Of a stretch of 16,324 nt of DNA, positions 7,815 to 14,778 are shown piece by piece. Made by a program: the position numbers and the translations under genes. Each line of letters starts with the position of its first letter. Position 1 is the stretch's first letter. The notes beneath the pieces are model-generated. The model saw only the letters and a list, made by a program, of their open reading frames with translations. It was not told where the DNA came from and searched no databases. Source of the stretch: Deltaproteobacteria bacterium (lineage in GTDB: Bacteria; Desulfobacterota; Desulfobacteria; C00003060); assembly GCA_030667105.1 (NCBI GenBank), contig DAOUWN010000006.1:1-16324 (forward strand). Reading direction: 5' to 3'.

Positions 7815-8087
7815 TCAATCCTTTCTCACGGTGATCCTTGATGGCCCCTTCAATTGGCTCCTGATCTTATCTGGCACTCTTCCCGGAATGCTTCCTTTGC
7901 CATGTAAGTAATGGACCCTCAATATCTTTCTTCCCTCAGAAACAGACCACCCATGCCGATTTTTTGTAAATCTTACTTCATGTTTGAGCTTTTCAAAGAT
8001 TTTCTCAATCCCATTCTTATTTATGAAGCTTTCAATGAAAGACCGGTAGTTTTTCATCACTGCCGCGTGGACTTCAAATATGTCCAT
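7815..8087 (-). CDS. Small protein of unknown function, coupled to the YcaO gene
   Basis: This 90-residue open frame starts 12 bases after the YcaO-TPR stop, with AAGGAG at good spacing, so translation is well supported. The first ~22 residues (MDIFEVHAAVMKNYRSFIES) resemble the N-terminal helix of some large DEAD/DEAH helicases, but no helicase follows. The remainder is strongly basic and unrecognised (RFTKNRHGWSVSEGRK, then KGPSRITVRKD at the end). It contains no cysteine, so it does not resemble a YcaO substrate peptide of the azole type. It may be a partner of the YcaO protein, or a decayed fragment that kept a start site. No function is assigned. Confidence 0.55.
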   Translation of the reverse strand: MDIFEVHAAVMKNYRSFIESFINKNGIEKIFEKLKHEVRFTKNRHGWSVSEGRKILRVHYLHGKGSIPGRVPDKIRSQLKGPSRITVRKD

Positions 8088-8099
8088 GTGGAACTCCTT

Positions 8100-9827
8100 T
8101 TAAGCCAGCAGCTTGGATAGATTGTCCCTGGCAAACTCTATTGTTGGGTCAAGCTCCAAGGCTAGTTCATAATAGCGAATAGCCTGGTCTTTTTTGTCCA
8201 TGTCCCGGTAATTGGAAGCGATATTGGCATAATCAATGGCAGAGGCGGGGTCTATGCGCAGCGCTTCCCGAAAGCACTCTATGGCCTTTTCGTGTTCTTT
8301 CAGTTTGAAGTGACAGAAGCCCATGAGATTGTGGATATCCGTCCTCTCACTGTCATAAGCCGTTGCTTTTTCCAGTACTGTAATGGCCTGTCGGTATTGA
8401 TTCATATCTCTTAAGGAAATCCCCATATAGGAATAGATACTCGCAATGTCTTCCTTTTTCGGATTGAGTTCCAGGGCCTCCTCAAAATGCTTTAAGGCCT
8501 CGCGGGGCTTACTCATCGAAAGATGGCATGATCCCAAATAGAACTTGATGTAGTATTTTCCCGGAATCAAGGTTTCCGCCCTTTGCAGTTCGGTGATTGC
8601 TCTTTCAGTATCGACGCATTCTGCAATAAGCTTGGTTGAAAACATACCCACACTCGTTCCTGCGGCCCGCTCACGAAAATGAGCACCAGGCACGATGGTA
8701 TATAAAGCAGGGATTTCAAGCTCAGGATGGGTCACATCGAGGACAATGACTTCCATGCCGATTCGGGACAAGGCAGCAATACAGTTTTCCACCTCCACTC
8801 TAATGTTATCATGGGAAAGGTCTGGCAGTTTTGTGATATCTATCTCCCTGTCAGGATGGACGACGAAGTCGGCTTCCGCAAGGGTTGTTAGCTTGGGGAG
8901 ACCACTGGCTACATAGTTGGAGGACGTATTGAAGTCACCGGCAAGCTGGGCCACTTCTGTTAAGGCACGACTTAATGCCTTCTGGGGGTTGGGTGTTGTG
9001 CCGGCCGTCCAGACGATTTCGCTCCTTTCGGGAAAGGTCGAAGGGTCGTAGGCAAGCACCCCCACACTGGGGATACCGGTATCGAGGGAAAAATCAGAGA
9101 TGAACAACCTGACCCCGATTTTTTCATACTTTGCAATCATCTCAAGAACCACAGGATCGGTTATTGAGTTCATGCTAATGGCGGGTGTCGTGATCTTGTT
9201 GCGGCTCACGATGGATGATACATGCCTTTCCACAATCTCGCATATGCCCTGGCTGAGCGCTTCTTCTACACAATTTCCGGCTGATGGCCCATTGTATTCG
9301 TTAATGGCAAAAAACCAGTCAAAAGGGATAAGGACTTCTTCCTGTCTCGTCAGGTTGTAGCCCCATGTCCATTTCAAAGGGAGCCTTGAAAAAACCTCTT
9401 GGGCCTTGTCAAGGTCATCAGAACTGTCATGGACAGAAAGGGCAATGGCCTCAAATGGGACGGCATGGTTTTTCAGATTTCGGTATTCTTCAACAAAGAA
9501 GTTTTTCGGGTTTCTGGAAAAACTGAAAAAACTGAATCTCTCAGCCAGTTCCATGACCGCACTTGCCTCTGACTGCTCCGGGGTGCCCCCTTTTCCCATC
9601 TGTTTCTTTGTGCCTATGATCTCAAAGGCATCTTTTCCGCATATGCTGAAATAGACAGGGATGCCCAGCCTGCCGTTATCGATTCTCATCGTGGTTTCGA
9701 GAATATCCAGATTTACCCCTTTCAGTTTTTCCTTAAACCTTCGCACTGTCTCCTCAGGTGTAAGGACTTTGTCCAGATCCAAGGTAAAACGCTTGAAGGC
9801 GTCTTTCAGGATCACCTTACCTGCCAT
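8100..9827 (-). CDS. YcaO-domain protein with C-terminal TPR repeats
   Basis: This is a 575-residue protein. The YcaO ATP-binding fold covers about residues 20-400, with the acidic nucleotide/Mg motifs SEASAVMELAER (86-97) and EEALSQGICEIVERH (188-202). From about 410 to the end there are four to five TPR repeats (for example KHFEEALELNP and IRYYELALELDP). YcaO enzymes use ATP to activate backbone amides, giving azolines, thioamides or other products; the E. coli protein is linked to RimO-dependent ribosomal methylthiolation. No PxPxP C-terminus of azole-forming cyclodehydratases is present. The ATG at 9827 is preferred over the upstream TTG at 9857 because AAGGTGG precedes it. It overlaps the end of larE by 11 bases, so the pair is translationally coupled. 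Substrate unknown. Confidence 0.85.
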   Translation of the reverse strand: MAGKVILKDAFKRFTLDLDKVLTPEETVRRFKEKLKGVNLDILETTMRIDNGRLGIPVYFSICGKDAFEIIGTKKQMGKGGTPEQSEASAVMELAERFSFFSFSRNPKNFFVEEYRNLKNHAVPFEAIALSVHDSSDDLDKAQEVFSRLPLKWTWGYNLTRQEEVLIPFDWFFAINEYNGPSAGNCVEEALSQGICEIVERHVSSIVSRNKITTPAISMNSITDPVVLEMIAKYEKIGVRLFISDFSLDTGIPSVGVLAYDPSTFPERSEIVWTAGTTPNPQKALSRALTEVAQLAGDFNTSSNYVASGLPKLTTLAEADFVVHPDREIDITKLPDLSHDNIRVEVENCIAALSRIGMEVIVLDVTHPELEIPALYTIVPGAHFRERAAGTSVGMFSTKLIAECVDTERAITELQRAETLIPGKYYIKFYLGSCHLSMSKPREALKHFEEALELNPKKEDIASIYSYMGISLRDMNQYRQAITVLEKATAYDSERTDIHNLMGFCHFKLKEHEKAIECFREALRIDPASAIDYANIASNYRDMDKKDQAIRYYELALELDPTIEFARDNLSKLLA

Positions 9828-10665
9828 CTGTATTTTCCACCTTGACCATGGTCTCAAGCGCCCTGTTCATGCTGCCGGATACATAACCTTCCAGGTCAAC
9901 AGCAATATGGAAAAAACCGATTTCTCTGAATTTGTGGACAATCGCTTTTCCTAAGTAATCCTCCATTACCATTTTCAGTCCCCGTCTTTCCACCTCTATC
10001 CTTGCCACTGATCCGTGATGCCTTACCCTGCACTGTTTGATACCCTTGTCAAAGAGAAACGCTTCAGCCTGTTCAATCATCTTCAGCTTGTCAACAGTAA
10101 TCGGGCTGCCATACGGTATTCTCGAAGCCAAGCAGGCCATGGTCGGCTTATCCCATGTAGCAAGCCCCATCTCTTTTGAGAGCAGACGTATGTCCTGCTT
10201 GCTCAAACCGGCATCCACCAGGGGGGCTATAACTCCTATTTCATTGGCAGCCCGAAACCCAGGGCGATAATCCTTTAGATCGTCCACGTTTGCTCCGTGG
10301 GCTACGTGCCTTATTCCTCTTTCTTTTGCCATGTTGTCAAGCTTCTGAAAGAGAGACCTTTTGCAATGGTAGCACCTGTCCGGCCCGTTGGATAAGAAGT
10401 GAGGAAGGCTTATTTCTTCAGTCGGGAAAACGATATGCTCAATGCCTCTTGCCTGAGCAAATTCCGCGGCCACATCCTTTTCCCGCACCGGAAATATCTC
10501 GGAAATCGCTGTTGCCGCCAACGCCCCAGACCCAAGGGTTTCGTGGGCCACAGCTAACAGGAAAGAGCTGTCCACCCCCCCGGAAAAGGCAACCAGCAGG
10601 GAACCAGCATCTCGCAGCAGTTGAATCAGACCCTCCTTCTTCCAACCTATACTGTCTTTATCCAT
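9817..10665 (-). CDS. larE: LarE-family ATP-dependent sulfur transferase (PP-loop)
   Basis: This 282-residue PP-loop ATPase has SGGVDSS at 28-34 and the LarE hallmarks RCYHCKR (C98, C101), GANVDDLKDYRPG (124-136), and WDKPTMACLASR with C178. The last corresponds closely to the sacrificial Cys176 of Lactobacillus plantarum LarE. LarE adenylates a pyridinium dicarboxylate mononucleotide and donates sulfur in making the nickel-pincer nucleotide; other homologues are thought to use a labile [4Fe-4S] cluster or act in unrelated pathways. There is no larA, larB or larC here. Instead the gene is coupled to the YcaO-TPR gene, so a role in supplying sulfur to that system is plausible but inferred. The start gives a normal N-terminus; the RBS is weak. 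Confidence 0.88.
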   Translation of the reverse strand: MDKDSIGWKKEGLIQLLRDAGSLLVAFSGGVDSSFLLAVAHETLGSGALAATAISEIFPVREKDVAAEFAQARGIEHIVFPTEEISLPHFLSNGPDRCYHCKRSLFQKLDNMAKERGIRHVAHGANVDDLKDYRPGFRAANEIGVIAPLVDAGLSKQDIRLLSKEMGLATWDKPTMACLASRIPYGSPITVDKLKMIEQAEAFLFDKGIKQCRVRHHGSVARIEVERRGLKMVMEDYLGKAIVHKFREIGFFHIAVDLEGYVSGSMNRALETMVKVENTDGR

Positions 10666-10689
10666 CTTGATTCGTCCCGGTTACAATAG

Positions 10690-11070
10690 TCATGACCTCC
10701 GGCATAGCCGGAGGCTTGAGGAGGGCCCCTGGAAGGGGCCAACGTAGTAGTTCTTATTCACCCACTGCAAATTCGAATATCGAAGCACGAAATTCGAAAC
10801 AATACCAAATGACACAAATTCAAGCCGACTTCGCCATAGTAGCCGTGGCGGCTACGACGGCTGAAATGACCGAAACGCTCTTGCGCCGATAACGATCCCC
10901 AACGCAAGGACCTTAAAATGTTTGGGAATTTTGAGCATTAGAATTTCGGATTTGTTTGCGGCTGACGCCTTGAGGACAGCACGGATTTCGAATTTACTTG
11001 CCTTAACTAAAACGCCTGACCGGCAAAGCCTATTAGTTTCGCACCAGCAAAGCTGGTGGTTTAACGTGAG
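10690..11070. repeat. Non-coding element with REP / IS200-IS605-like hairpins
   Basis: No gene is supported here. The left end has CCTCCGGC-ATA-GCCGGAGG (10696-10714) and then GGCCCCT-GGA-AGGGGCC (10724-10740). A third hairpin is GTAGCCG-TGG-CGGCTAC (10839-10855). The right end has CACCAGC-AAA-GCTGGTG (11042-11058). The outer hairpins lie in the same orientation and are each followed by a similar GGCTTGA or GGTTTAA. Between them are TTCGAA-rich segments of a type I associate with dispersed intergenic repeats. This is the look of a non-autonomous element mobilised by a tyrosine (Y1) transposase, but no transposase gene is present. Confidence 0.5.
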
Positions 11071-11217
11071 AATTATACCCCAATTTCTCTTTCTATTATA
11101 GAAAACATTTGTGATTAAAAGGACATAGAGACAAATTTATCATCCCTTTATTACCCCTATCACATCTTTCTCGGAGCCTCTCTATGTTTTTTTGTTTTCG
11201 ATTTCCTATCGTGGGTT

Positions 11218-11832
11218 TTGATTCATGTCATTTATTTGCTCTTTCAAATTGATTGGCACCACTTTCCACGCAGCCTTTTCGGGCCTGATACTTTGCTGCC
11301 CCAGCCACGCGATATTAAACAGTTTTTCCATCATGTCGGCTGGTTCTTAGGTATGACCAAGGCCCCACGGTTCGATCGCTGGGGCTACTGGGAAAAATTT
11401 GACTACTGGGCCGTCTTCTGGGGGATGGTCATCATGGGAACCACGGGCCTGATCTTGGCCTACCCCCTGGCTTCAAGCCGCATCATGCCAGGGTGGGGCT
11501 TGAACGTGGCTTTCTGGATTCACCGTATCGAAGCCATCCTGGCCATGGCCCACGTGTTTATTATTCACTTTTTTATCGCTCACCTGCGGCGCCATAATTT
11601 TCCGATGGATCAGGCCATATTCGAGGGGAGTGTGGACCTGGATGCTACTCGTTACGAAAGACCCGCCTGGATAGCACGTCTAGAGCAAACCGGGAAACTG
11701 GAGAGTATCCTGGTTACCGAAGGAAAGCCAGGTCGGCGACTCTTCTTCTATCTCTTTGGCTTTGCCGCACTGGTCTCTGGGGTATTTTTGCTCATCGGCG
11801 GCCTGGTCAACAGCCCTTACATCACGTGGTAG
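11218..11832 (+). pseudogene. 5'-truncated cytochrome b (formate dehydrogenase / multihaem-associated b-type) remnant
   Basis: The 204-residue frame matches the C-terminal portion of a b-type cytochrome membrane subunit: HVIYLLF, then PRFDRWGYWEKFDYWAVFWG, a GWGLNVAFWIHRIEA segment and HFFIAHLRRHNFPMD. Predicted membrane helices lie at about 66-84, 98-122 and 175-197. The family normally begins with one or two more haem-binding helices. Upstream, the same frame stays open and hydrophobic back to a stop at 11116-11118 but contains no usable start before TTG at 11218, and there is no clear Shine-Dalgarno. It directly follows the hairpin-rich element, so a deletion or insertion probably removed the 5' end. 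A functional short protein cannot be excluded. Confidence 0.65.
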
Positions 11833-11931
11833 TTCTCTCTTACGCTTATCACATAGCTCTTGCCTCAAGAATTTCCTTGTTGATGAAAACCATGACGTGA
11901 ATGTTCATCCATTTAAACAATGCATTTTTAC

Positions 11932-11960
11932 TTGACATCAGGTTAATGGGTTATTATACT
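11932..11960 (+). promoter_or_regulatory. Strong sigma70 promoter of the tusA-isc-fdhD operon
   Basis: TTGACA (11932-11937), a 17-base spacer and TATACT (11955-11960) are near consensus. The transcription start would be at about 11967, inside the adjacent dyad, and the first ATG of the operon is at 12028. Confidence 0.85.
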
Positions 11961-11990
11961 ATACCCAATTAGTCTAGATTAGATTGGTAT
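11961..11990 (+). promoter_or_regulatory. Dyad operator candidate for the Rrf2 regulator
   Basis: A 30-base imperfect inverted repeat begins ATACCCAATTAG and ends ATTAGATTGGTAT, centred on TCTAGA. It starts at the base after the -10 box and covers the predicted start site. ATACC...GGTAT end boxes recall IscR type-1 operators, though the overall length is longer than the usual ~25 bases. An Rrf2 gene lies three genes downstream, which suggests autoregulation by repression. Confidence 0.6.
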
Positions 11991-12027
11991 ATAATCCCGA
12001 CGGCGGGGCTGATGAAGGGAGTAAGAG

Positions 12028-12303
12028 ATGAAATTTGTCGAAAATCAGCCATCAGACGATACATTGGATCTCGTGTGCCGCATGTGCCCTATGCACCTTT
12101 TAGAACCCGGAGACAAGATCAAATGTCTAAAAACAGGCCAGGTATTAGAAGTGTTAACCGATTATGATGGGGCGTTGGAGGATATTCCAAGCTGGTGTCA
12201 AAAGTGTGGCCAGGAATTCATTGGTATAGAGGAAGACGAAGATTGTTATAAACTCTATATTAGGAAAACTAGCGAAGCTCCGCCTCAAACCAACGAGGCT
12301 TGA
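12028..12303 (+). CDS. TusA/SirA-family sulfur carrier, variant CPxH active site
   Basis: This 91-residue protein aligns along its length with TusA-type sulfur carriers: LDL, the catalytic segment CPMHLL (C20), GQVLEVLTDYDGALEDIPSWC and a terminal KLYIRK. TusA proteins accept persulfide sulfur from a cysteine desulfurase and pass it on for tRNA thiolation, Moco maturation or, in sulfur-metabolising bacteria, dissimilatory pathways. The second proline of the usual CPxP is replaced by His (CPMH). Extra cysteines are present: C17 (giving CRMC), C33, and C57/C60 (WCQKC). It is the first gene after the promoter and dyad and precedes the IscS-like gene, as expected of a partner. The start is fixed by GGGAG 11-15 bases upstream. 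Confidence 0.8.
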   Translation: MKFVENQPSDDTLDLVCRMCPMHLLEPGDKIKCLKTGQVLEVLTDYDGALEDIPSWCQKCGQEFIGIEEDEDCYKLYIRKTSEAPPQTNEA

Positions 12304-12306
12304 GGC
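12282..12306 (+). repeat. Hairpin over the tusA-like stop codon
   Basis: GCCTCAA (12282-12288) pairs with TTGAGGC (12300-12306), spanning the stop codon. No T run follows, so it is not an intrinsic terminator. It could stabilise the upstream message or modulate expression into the next gene, which starts about 145 bases further on. Confidence 0.4.
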
Positions 12307-12449
12307 TCCGCGATGCTGGACGAAAAACCTCTGCGCCGCCAAGAGTGGCTTTCTATACCTATCCAGAATCACGCATCCAGTATCGCAAGAACTTGACACA
12401 AGTTTTGAGATCTTGAGCTATGAAGACTGCTGCATATAGGGGGCTTACT

Positions 12450-13622
12450 ATGAAAAATGTATACATGGATCATGCATCAGCAACACCGGTGAGAAAGCAG
12501 ATCCTCGAAGCCATGCTCCCTTTTTTTGAGGAGCACTTTGGTAACCCCTCGACCGTCTATGACATGGGTTCACAAATCAAGCAGGTCATAGAGGAGCAAA
12601 GAGCAAAGGTGGCTAAACTGATTGGTGCGAAAGCAGAGGAAATAATATTCACGTCGTCAGGTGCAGAAGCAAACAACCTCGCCATTAAAGGCTTAGCCCT
12701 GGCCAGGCAGAAAAAGGGGAAGCACATTATTATTTCTGCCGTTGAACATCATTCTGTTCTTAATTCCGCGAGATTCTTGGAACGTATGGATTTCGAGGCC
12801 ACTTTCCTGCCAGTTGATGAGTACGGTCTGGTGGATCCCGAACGCCTGTCTGGTGCAATCAGGCCTGAGACCATACTTGTGTCAATTATGCATGCTAACA
12901 ATGAGATCGGAACGATCGAGCCTATATCAGAACTTTCTGCCATCTGTAGAAAAAAAGGGGTGATCTTTCACACAGATGCTGTTGCCACGGTTGGAAACAT
13001 ACCAGTGGATGTGAATGAATTAAATGTCGATTTACTGAGTCTTTCCGGTGTCTCCCTTGGCGCGCCCAAAGGGATTGGAGCACTTTACTTCAGAGACAAT
13101 CTAAGACTTATGCCATTGATTCATGGCGGTATCCAGGAAAGCGGCAGGAGAGGCAGAACAGAGAACGTCCCTGCCATTGTTGGACTTGGCAAGGCATCAG
13201 AGCTTGCCGTGAAAGAACTGCCAGACAAAGCCAACTGCGTGCAGGTGCTGAGGAATGTCCTTGTTGCCGGCATCCACGAACGGATTGAACAGGTAAAACG
13301 TACAGGCCATGCCGACAAGAGGCTTCCCGGCCATGTAAGCTTTTGCATTGAAGCTATTGAAGGAGAAGCATTGCTTTTTATGCTTAGCCAGGAGGGCATC
13401 TATGCAAACACCGGCTCTGCTTGTGCTTCAAAAGCCCTCAAGACCTCTCCAGTTCTTGTGGCAATCGGAATACGGCCTGATCTGGCACAAGGATCTGTGG
13501 TCTTTACTCTGAGCAGAAGTAATACTGTTGAAGAGGTTGAATACGTGTTGGAAAGGCTTCCTCTCGCTGTTGAAAAGCTTCGCTCGCTGTCTCCCATTTG
13601 GAGGAGAAAAATCGCTGCATAA
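12450..13622 (+). CDS. IscS/NifS-like cysteine desulfurase homologue lacking the PLP lysine
   Basis: This is a 390-residue fold-type I aminotransferase-like protein of the IscS/NifS family. Conserved features include H100 (E. coli H104), N151 in HANNEIG, D176, and the mobile-loop cysteine C325 in GSACAS. The internal Schiff-base segment normally reads SGHK..GPKG. Here it is SGVSLGAPKG, so His is V201 and the PLP lysine is S202; the PLP-contacting Gln of DATQ is also Ala (A179). K207 lies in the usual downstream PKG position. Normal desulfurase chemistry is therefore unlikely. The start at 12450 is preferred (AGGGGG upstream) over the in-frame ATG at 12420. A similar loss of this lysine is reported for Archaeoglobus fulgidus IscS, where the Cys still ligates an IscU-bound cluster. 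Confidence 0.88.
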   Translation: MKNVYMDHASATPVRKQILEAMLPFFEEHFGNPSTVYDMGSQIKQVIEEQRAKVAKLIGAKAEEIIFTSSGAEANNLAIKGLALARQKKGKHIIISAVEHHSVLNSARFLERMDFEATFLPVDEYGLVDPERLSGAIRPETILVSIMHANNEIGTIEPISELSAICRKKGVIFHTDAVATVGNIPVDVNELNVDLLSLSGVSLGAPKGIGALYFRDNLRLMPLIHGGIQESGRRGRTENVPAIVGLGKASELAVKELPDKANCVQVLRNVLVAGIHERIEQVKRTGHADKRLPGHVSFCIEAIEGEALLFMLSQEGIYANTGSACASKALKTSPVLVAIGIRPDLAQGSVVFTLSRSNTVEEVEYVLERLPLAVEKLRSLSPIWRRKIAA

Positions 13623-13637
13623 CCAGGAGGCTTTAGA

Positions 13638-14108
13638 ATGAAACTGTCGACTAGAAGTCGGTATGGAACAAGAATGATGCTGGACATGGCGGAGCATTAT
13701 GATGAAGGTGCGGTACAGATAGGAGCTATTGCAAAGCGTCAGGATATCTCTGTTAAGTATCTTGAACAACTTATTATACCCTTAAAGAAGGCCAACTACG
13801 TCAAGAGTGTTCGCGGTCCCAAAGGGGGGCATATGCTTGCAAAACCCCCTGAAGAAATTACCGTGGGCGAAATTGTCGAAGTGCTCGAAGGTGGAATCAA
13901 TCTGGTTGATTGTATTGAGAATCCTCATATGTGCAATAAATCCAGCCATTGTTTGACACGCGGAATTTGGAAAGAGGCGACAAAAGCAATGTATGATAAA
14001 ATTAATTTTATCACTTTTTCTGAGATAATTGAAACAGGCAACGAGCTTTTAAAAGGTCCGGGCCTTCGCTCAAGTAAGGGCAAGAAGAAGACTAAGGCTA
14101 AGAAATGA
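13638..14108 (+). CDS. Rrf2/IscR-family iron-sulfur transcriptional regulator
   Basis: This 156-residue protein has an N-terminal winged helix (MKLSTRSRYGTRMMLDMA, then a recognition region VKYLEQLIIPLKKA and the wing GPKGGHMLA). It has three cysteines, C92, C99 and C105, in the IscR-like cluster-binding region (DC...C...CLTRGIW). It probably carries a [2Fe-2S] cluster and senses Fe-S status, iron or redox. The C-terminus is a lysine-rich tail of about 15 residues. The gene begins 15 bases after the iscS-like stop, with AGGAGG upstream. It most likely controls its own operon through the dyad at 11961-11990. Confidence 0.9.
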   Translation: MKLSTRSRYGTRMMLDMAEHYDEGAVQIGAIAKRQDISVKYLEQLIIPLKKANYVKSVRGPKGGHMLAKPPEEITVGEIVEVLEGGINLVDCIENPHMCNKSSHCLTRGIWKEATKAMYDKINFITFSEIIETGNELLKGPGLRSSKGKKKTKAKK

Positions 14109-14144
14109 TAAGAGCAATCTGAGCGCAGGCCTCAATCTATATCC

Positions 14145-14171
14145 CCTGCTTCCAGCTCGTAACCAAGCAGG
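14145..14171 (+). repeat. Hairpin between rrf2 and iscU
   Basis: CCTGCTT (14145-14151) pairs with AAGCAGG (14165-14171) in the 126-base gap between the regulator and iscU. There is no T run. It may be a processing or stability element that sets different levels for the regulator and scaffold, by inference. Confidence 0.35.
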
Positions 14172-14234
14172 CCCAGAGCCCTAATTCGACTGAATGATGG
14201 AGCTTGCGAGACGAGTAATTACAAGGAGGCAAAA

Positions 14235-14735
14235 ATGTATTCAGAAAAGGTTATGGAGCATTTCTCAAACCCGAGAAATGCTGGTGTCATAGAAGATGCT
14301 GATGGCATCGGAGAAGTCGGCAATCCGGTATGTGGGGACATGATGGCTTTCTACATCAAGGTCAAGAATGATAAACTGACTGATGTAAAATTCCAGACAT
14401 TCGGATGTGTTGCGGCCATCGCCGTATCCAGCATCGTCAGTGAGATGGCCAAGGGCAAAACCCTGAAGGAGGCCAAAGCCATAACAAAAAAGGCCGCCGC
14501 AGAGGCTCTGGATGGTCTTCCGAAAGAAAAGATGCACTGCTCTAACCTTGGTGCAAAAGCGCTTGCCGAAGCTATTGAGAATTATGAGGAGAAAAAATAC
14601 GGAAGACCGAAATCTGCCACTAAACAGACAAAAACAAAAAGACCAAAAAGGCATATTGCATGTAGTCATTGTGATACTCAAAATCCCATTACTGCAAGCT
14701 TTTGTATGAGTTGTGGGGAAAAGCTCAACACTTGA
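14235..14735 (+). CDS. iscU: IscU/NifU-N Fe-S scaffold fused to a C-terminal zinc ribbon
   Basis: This is a 166-residue protein. Residues 1-122 form the Fe-S scaffold, with ligands C33 (NPVCGD, with D35), C58 (FGCVAAIA) and C102 preceded by H101 (MHCSNLG), matching E. coli C37, C63, H105 and C106. A Lys-rich linker follows, and then a zinc ribbon: C143/C146 and C157/C160 (CSHCDTQNP...FCMSCGEKL). The scaffold assembles [2Fe-2S] clusters on the IscS partner; the extra zinc ribbon is not part of standard IscU or of NifU (which has ferredoxin and NfuA-like domains). AAGGAGG precedes the start. Here the desulfurase partner lacks its PLP lysine, so sulfide could be the sulfur source in this organism. 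Confidence 0.9.
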   Translation: MYSEKVMEHFSNPRNAGVIEDADGIGEVGNPVCGDMMAFYIKVKNDKLTDVKFQTFGCVAAIAVSSIVSEMAKGKTLKEAKAITKKAAAEALDGLPKEKMHCSNLGAKALAEAIENYEEKKYGRPKSATKQTKTKRPKRHIACSHCDTQNPITASFCMSCGEKLNT

Positions 14736-14778
14736 TGATTTTACCTGTGGTATGTACTGATTCGGAAAAGGTTACACT

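Noticed and set aside
7815..8087. The small ORF as a RiPP precursor for the YcaO enzyme
   Set aside because: It contains no Cys, lacks a Cys/Ser/Thr-rich core or leader pattern, and is strongly basic throughout; no peptide-maturation genes accompany it.
9828..9857. Upstream TTG start for the YcaO protein
   Set aside because: It has no Shine-Dalgarno and adds residues unlike the family, while the ATG at 9827 has AAGGTGG upstream.
10692..10892. 66-residue plus-strand open frame in the gene-free stretch
   Set aside because: It is a translation of hairpins and TTCGAA-type repeats with no RBS and no protein character.
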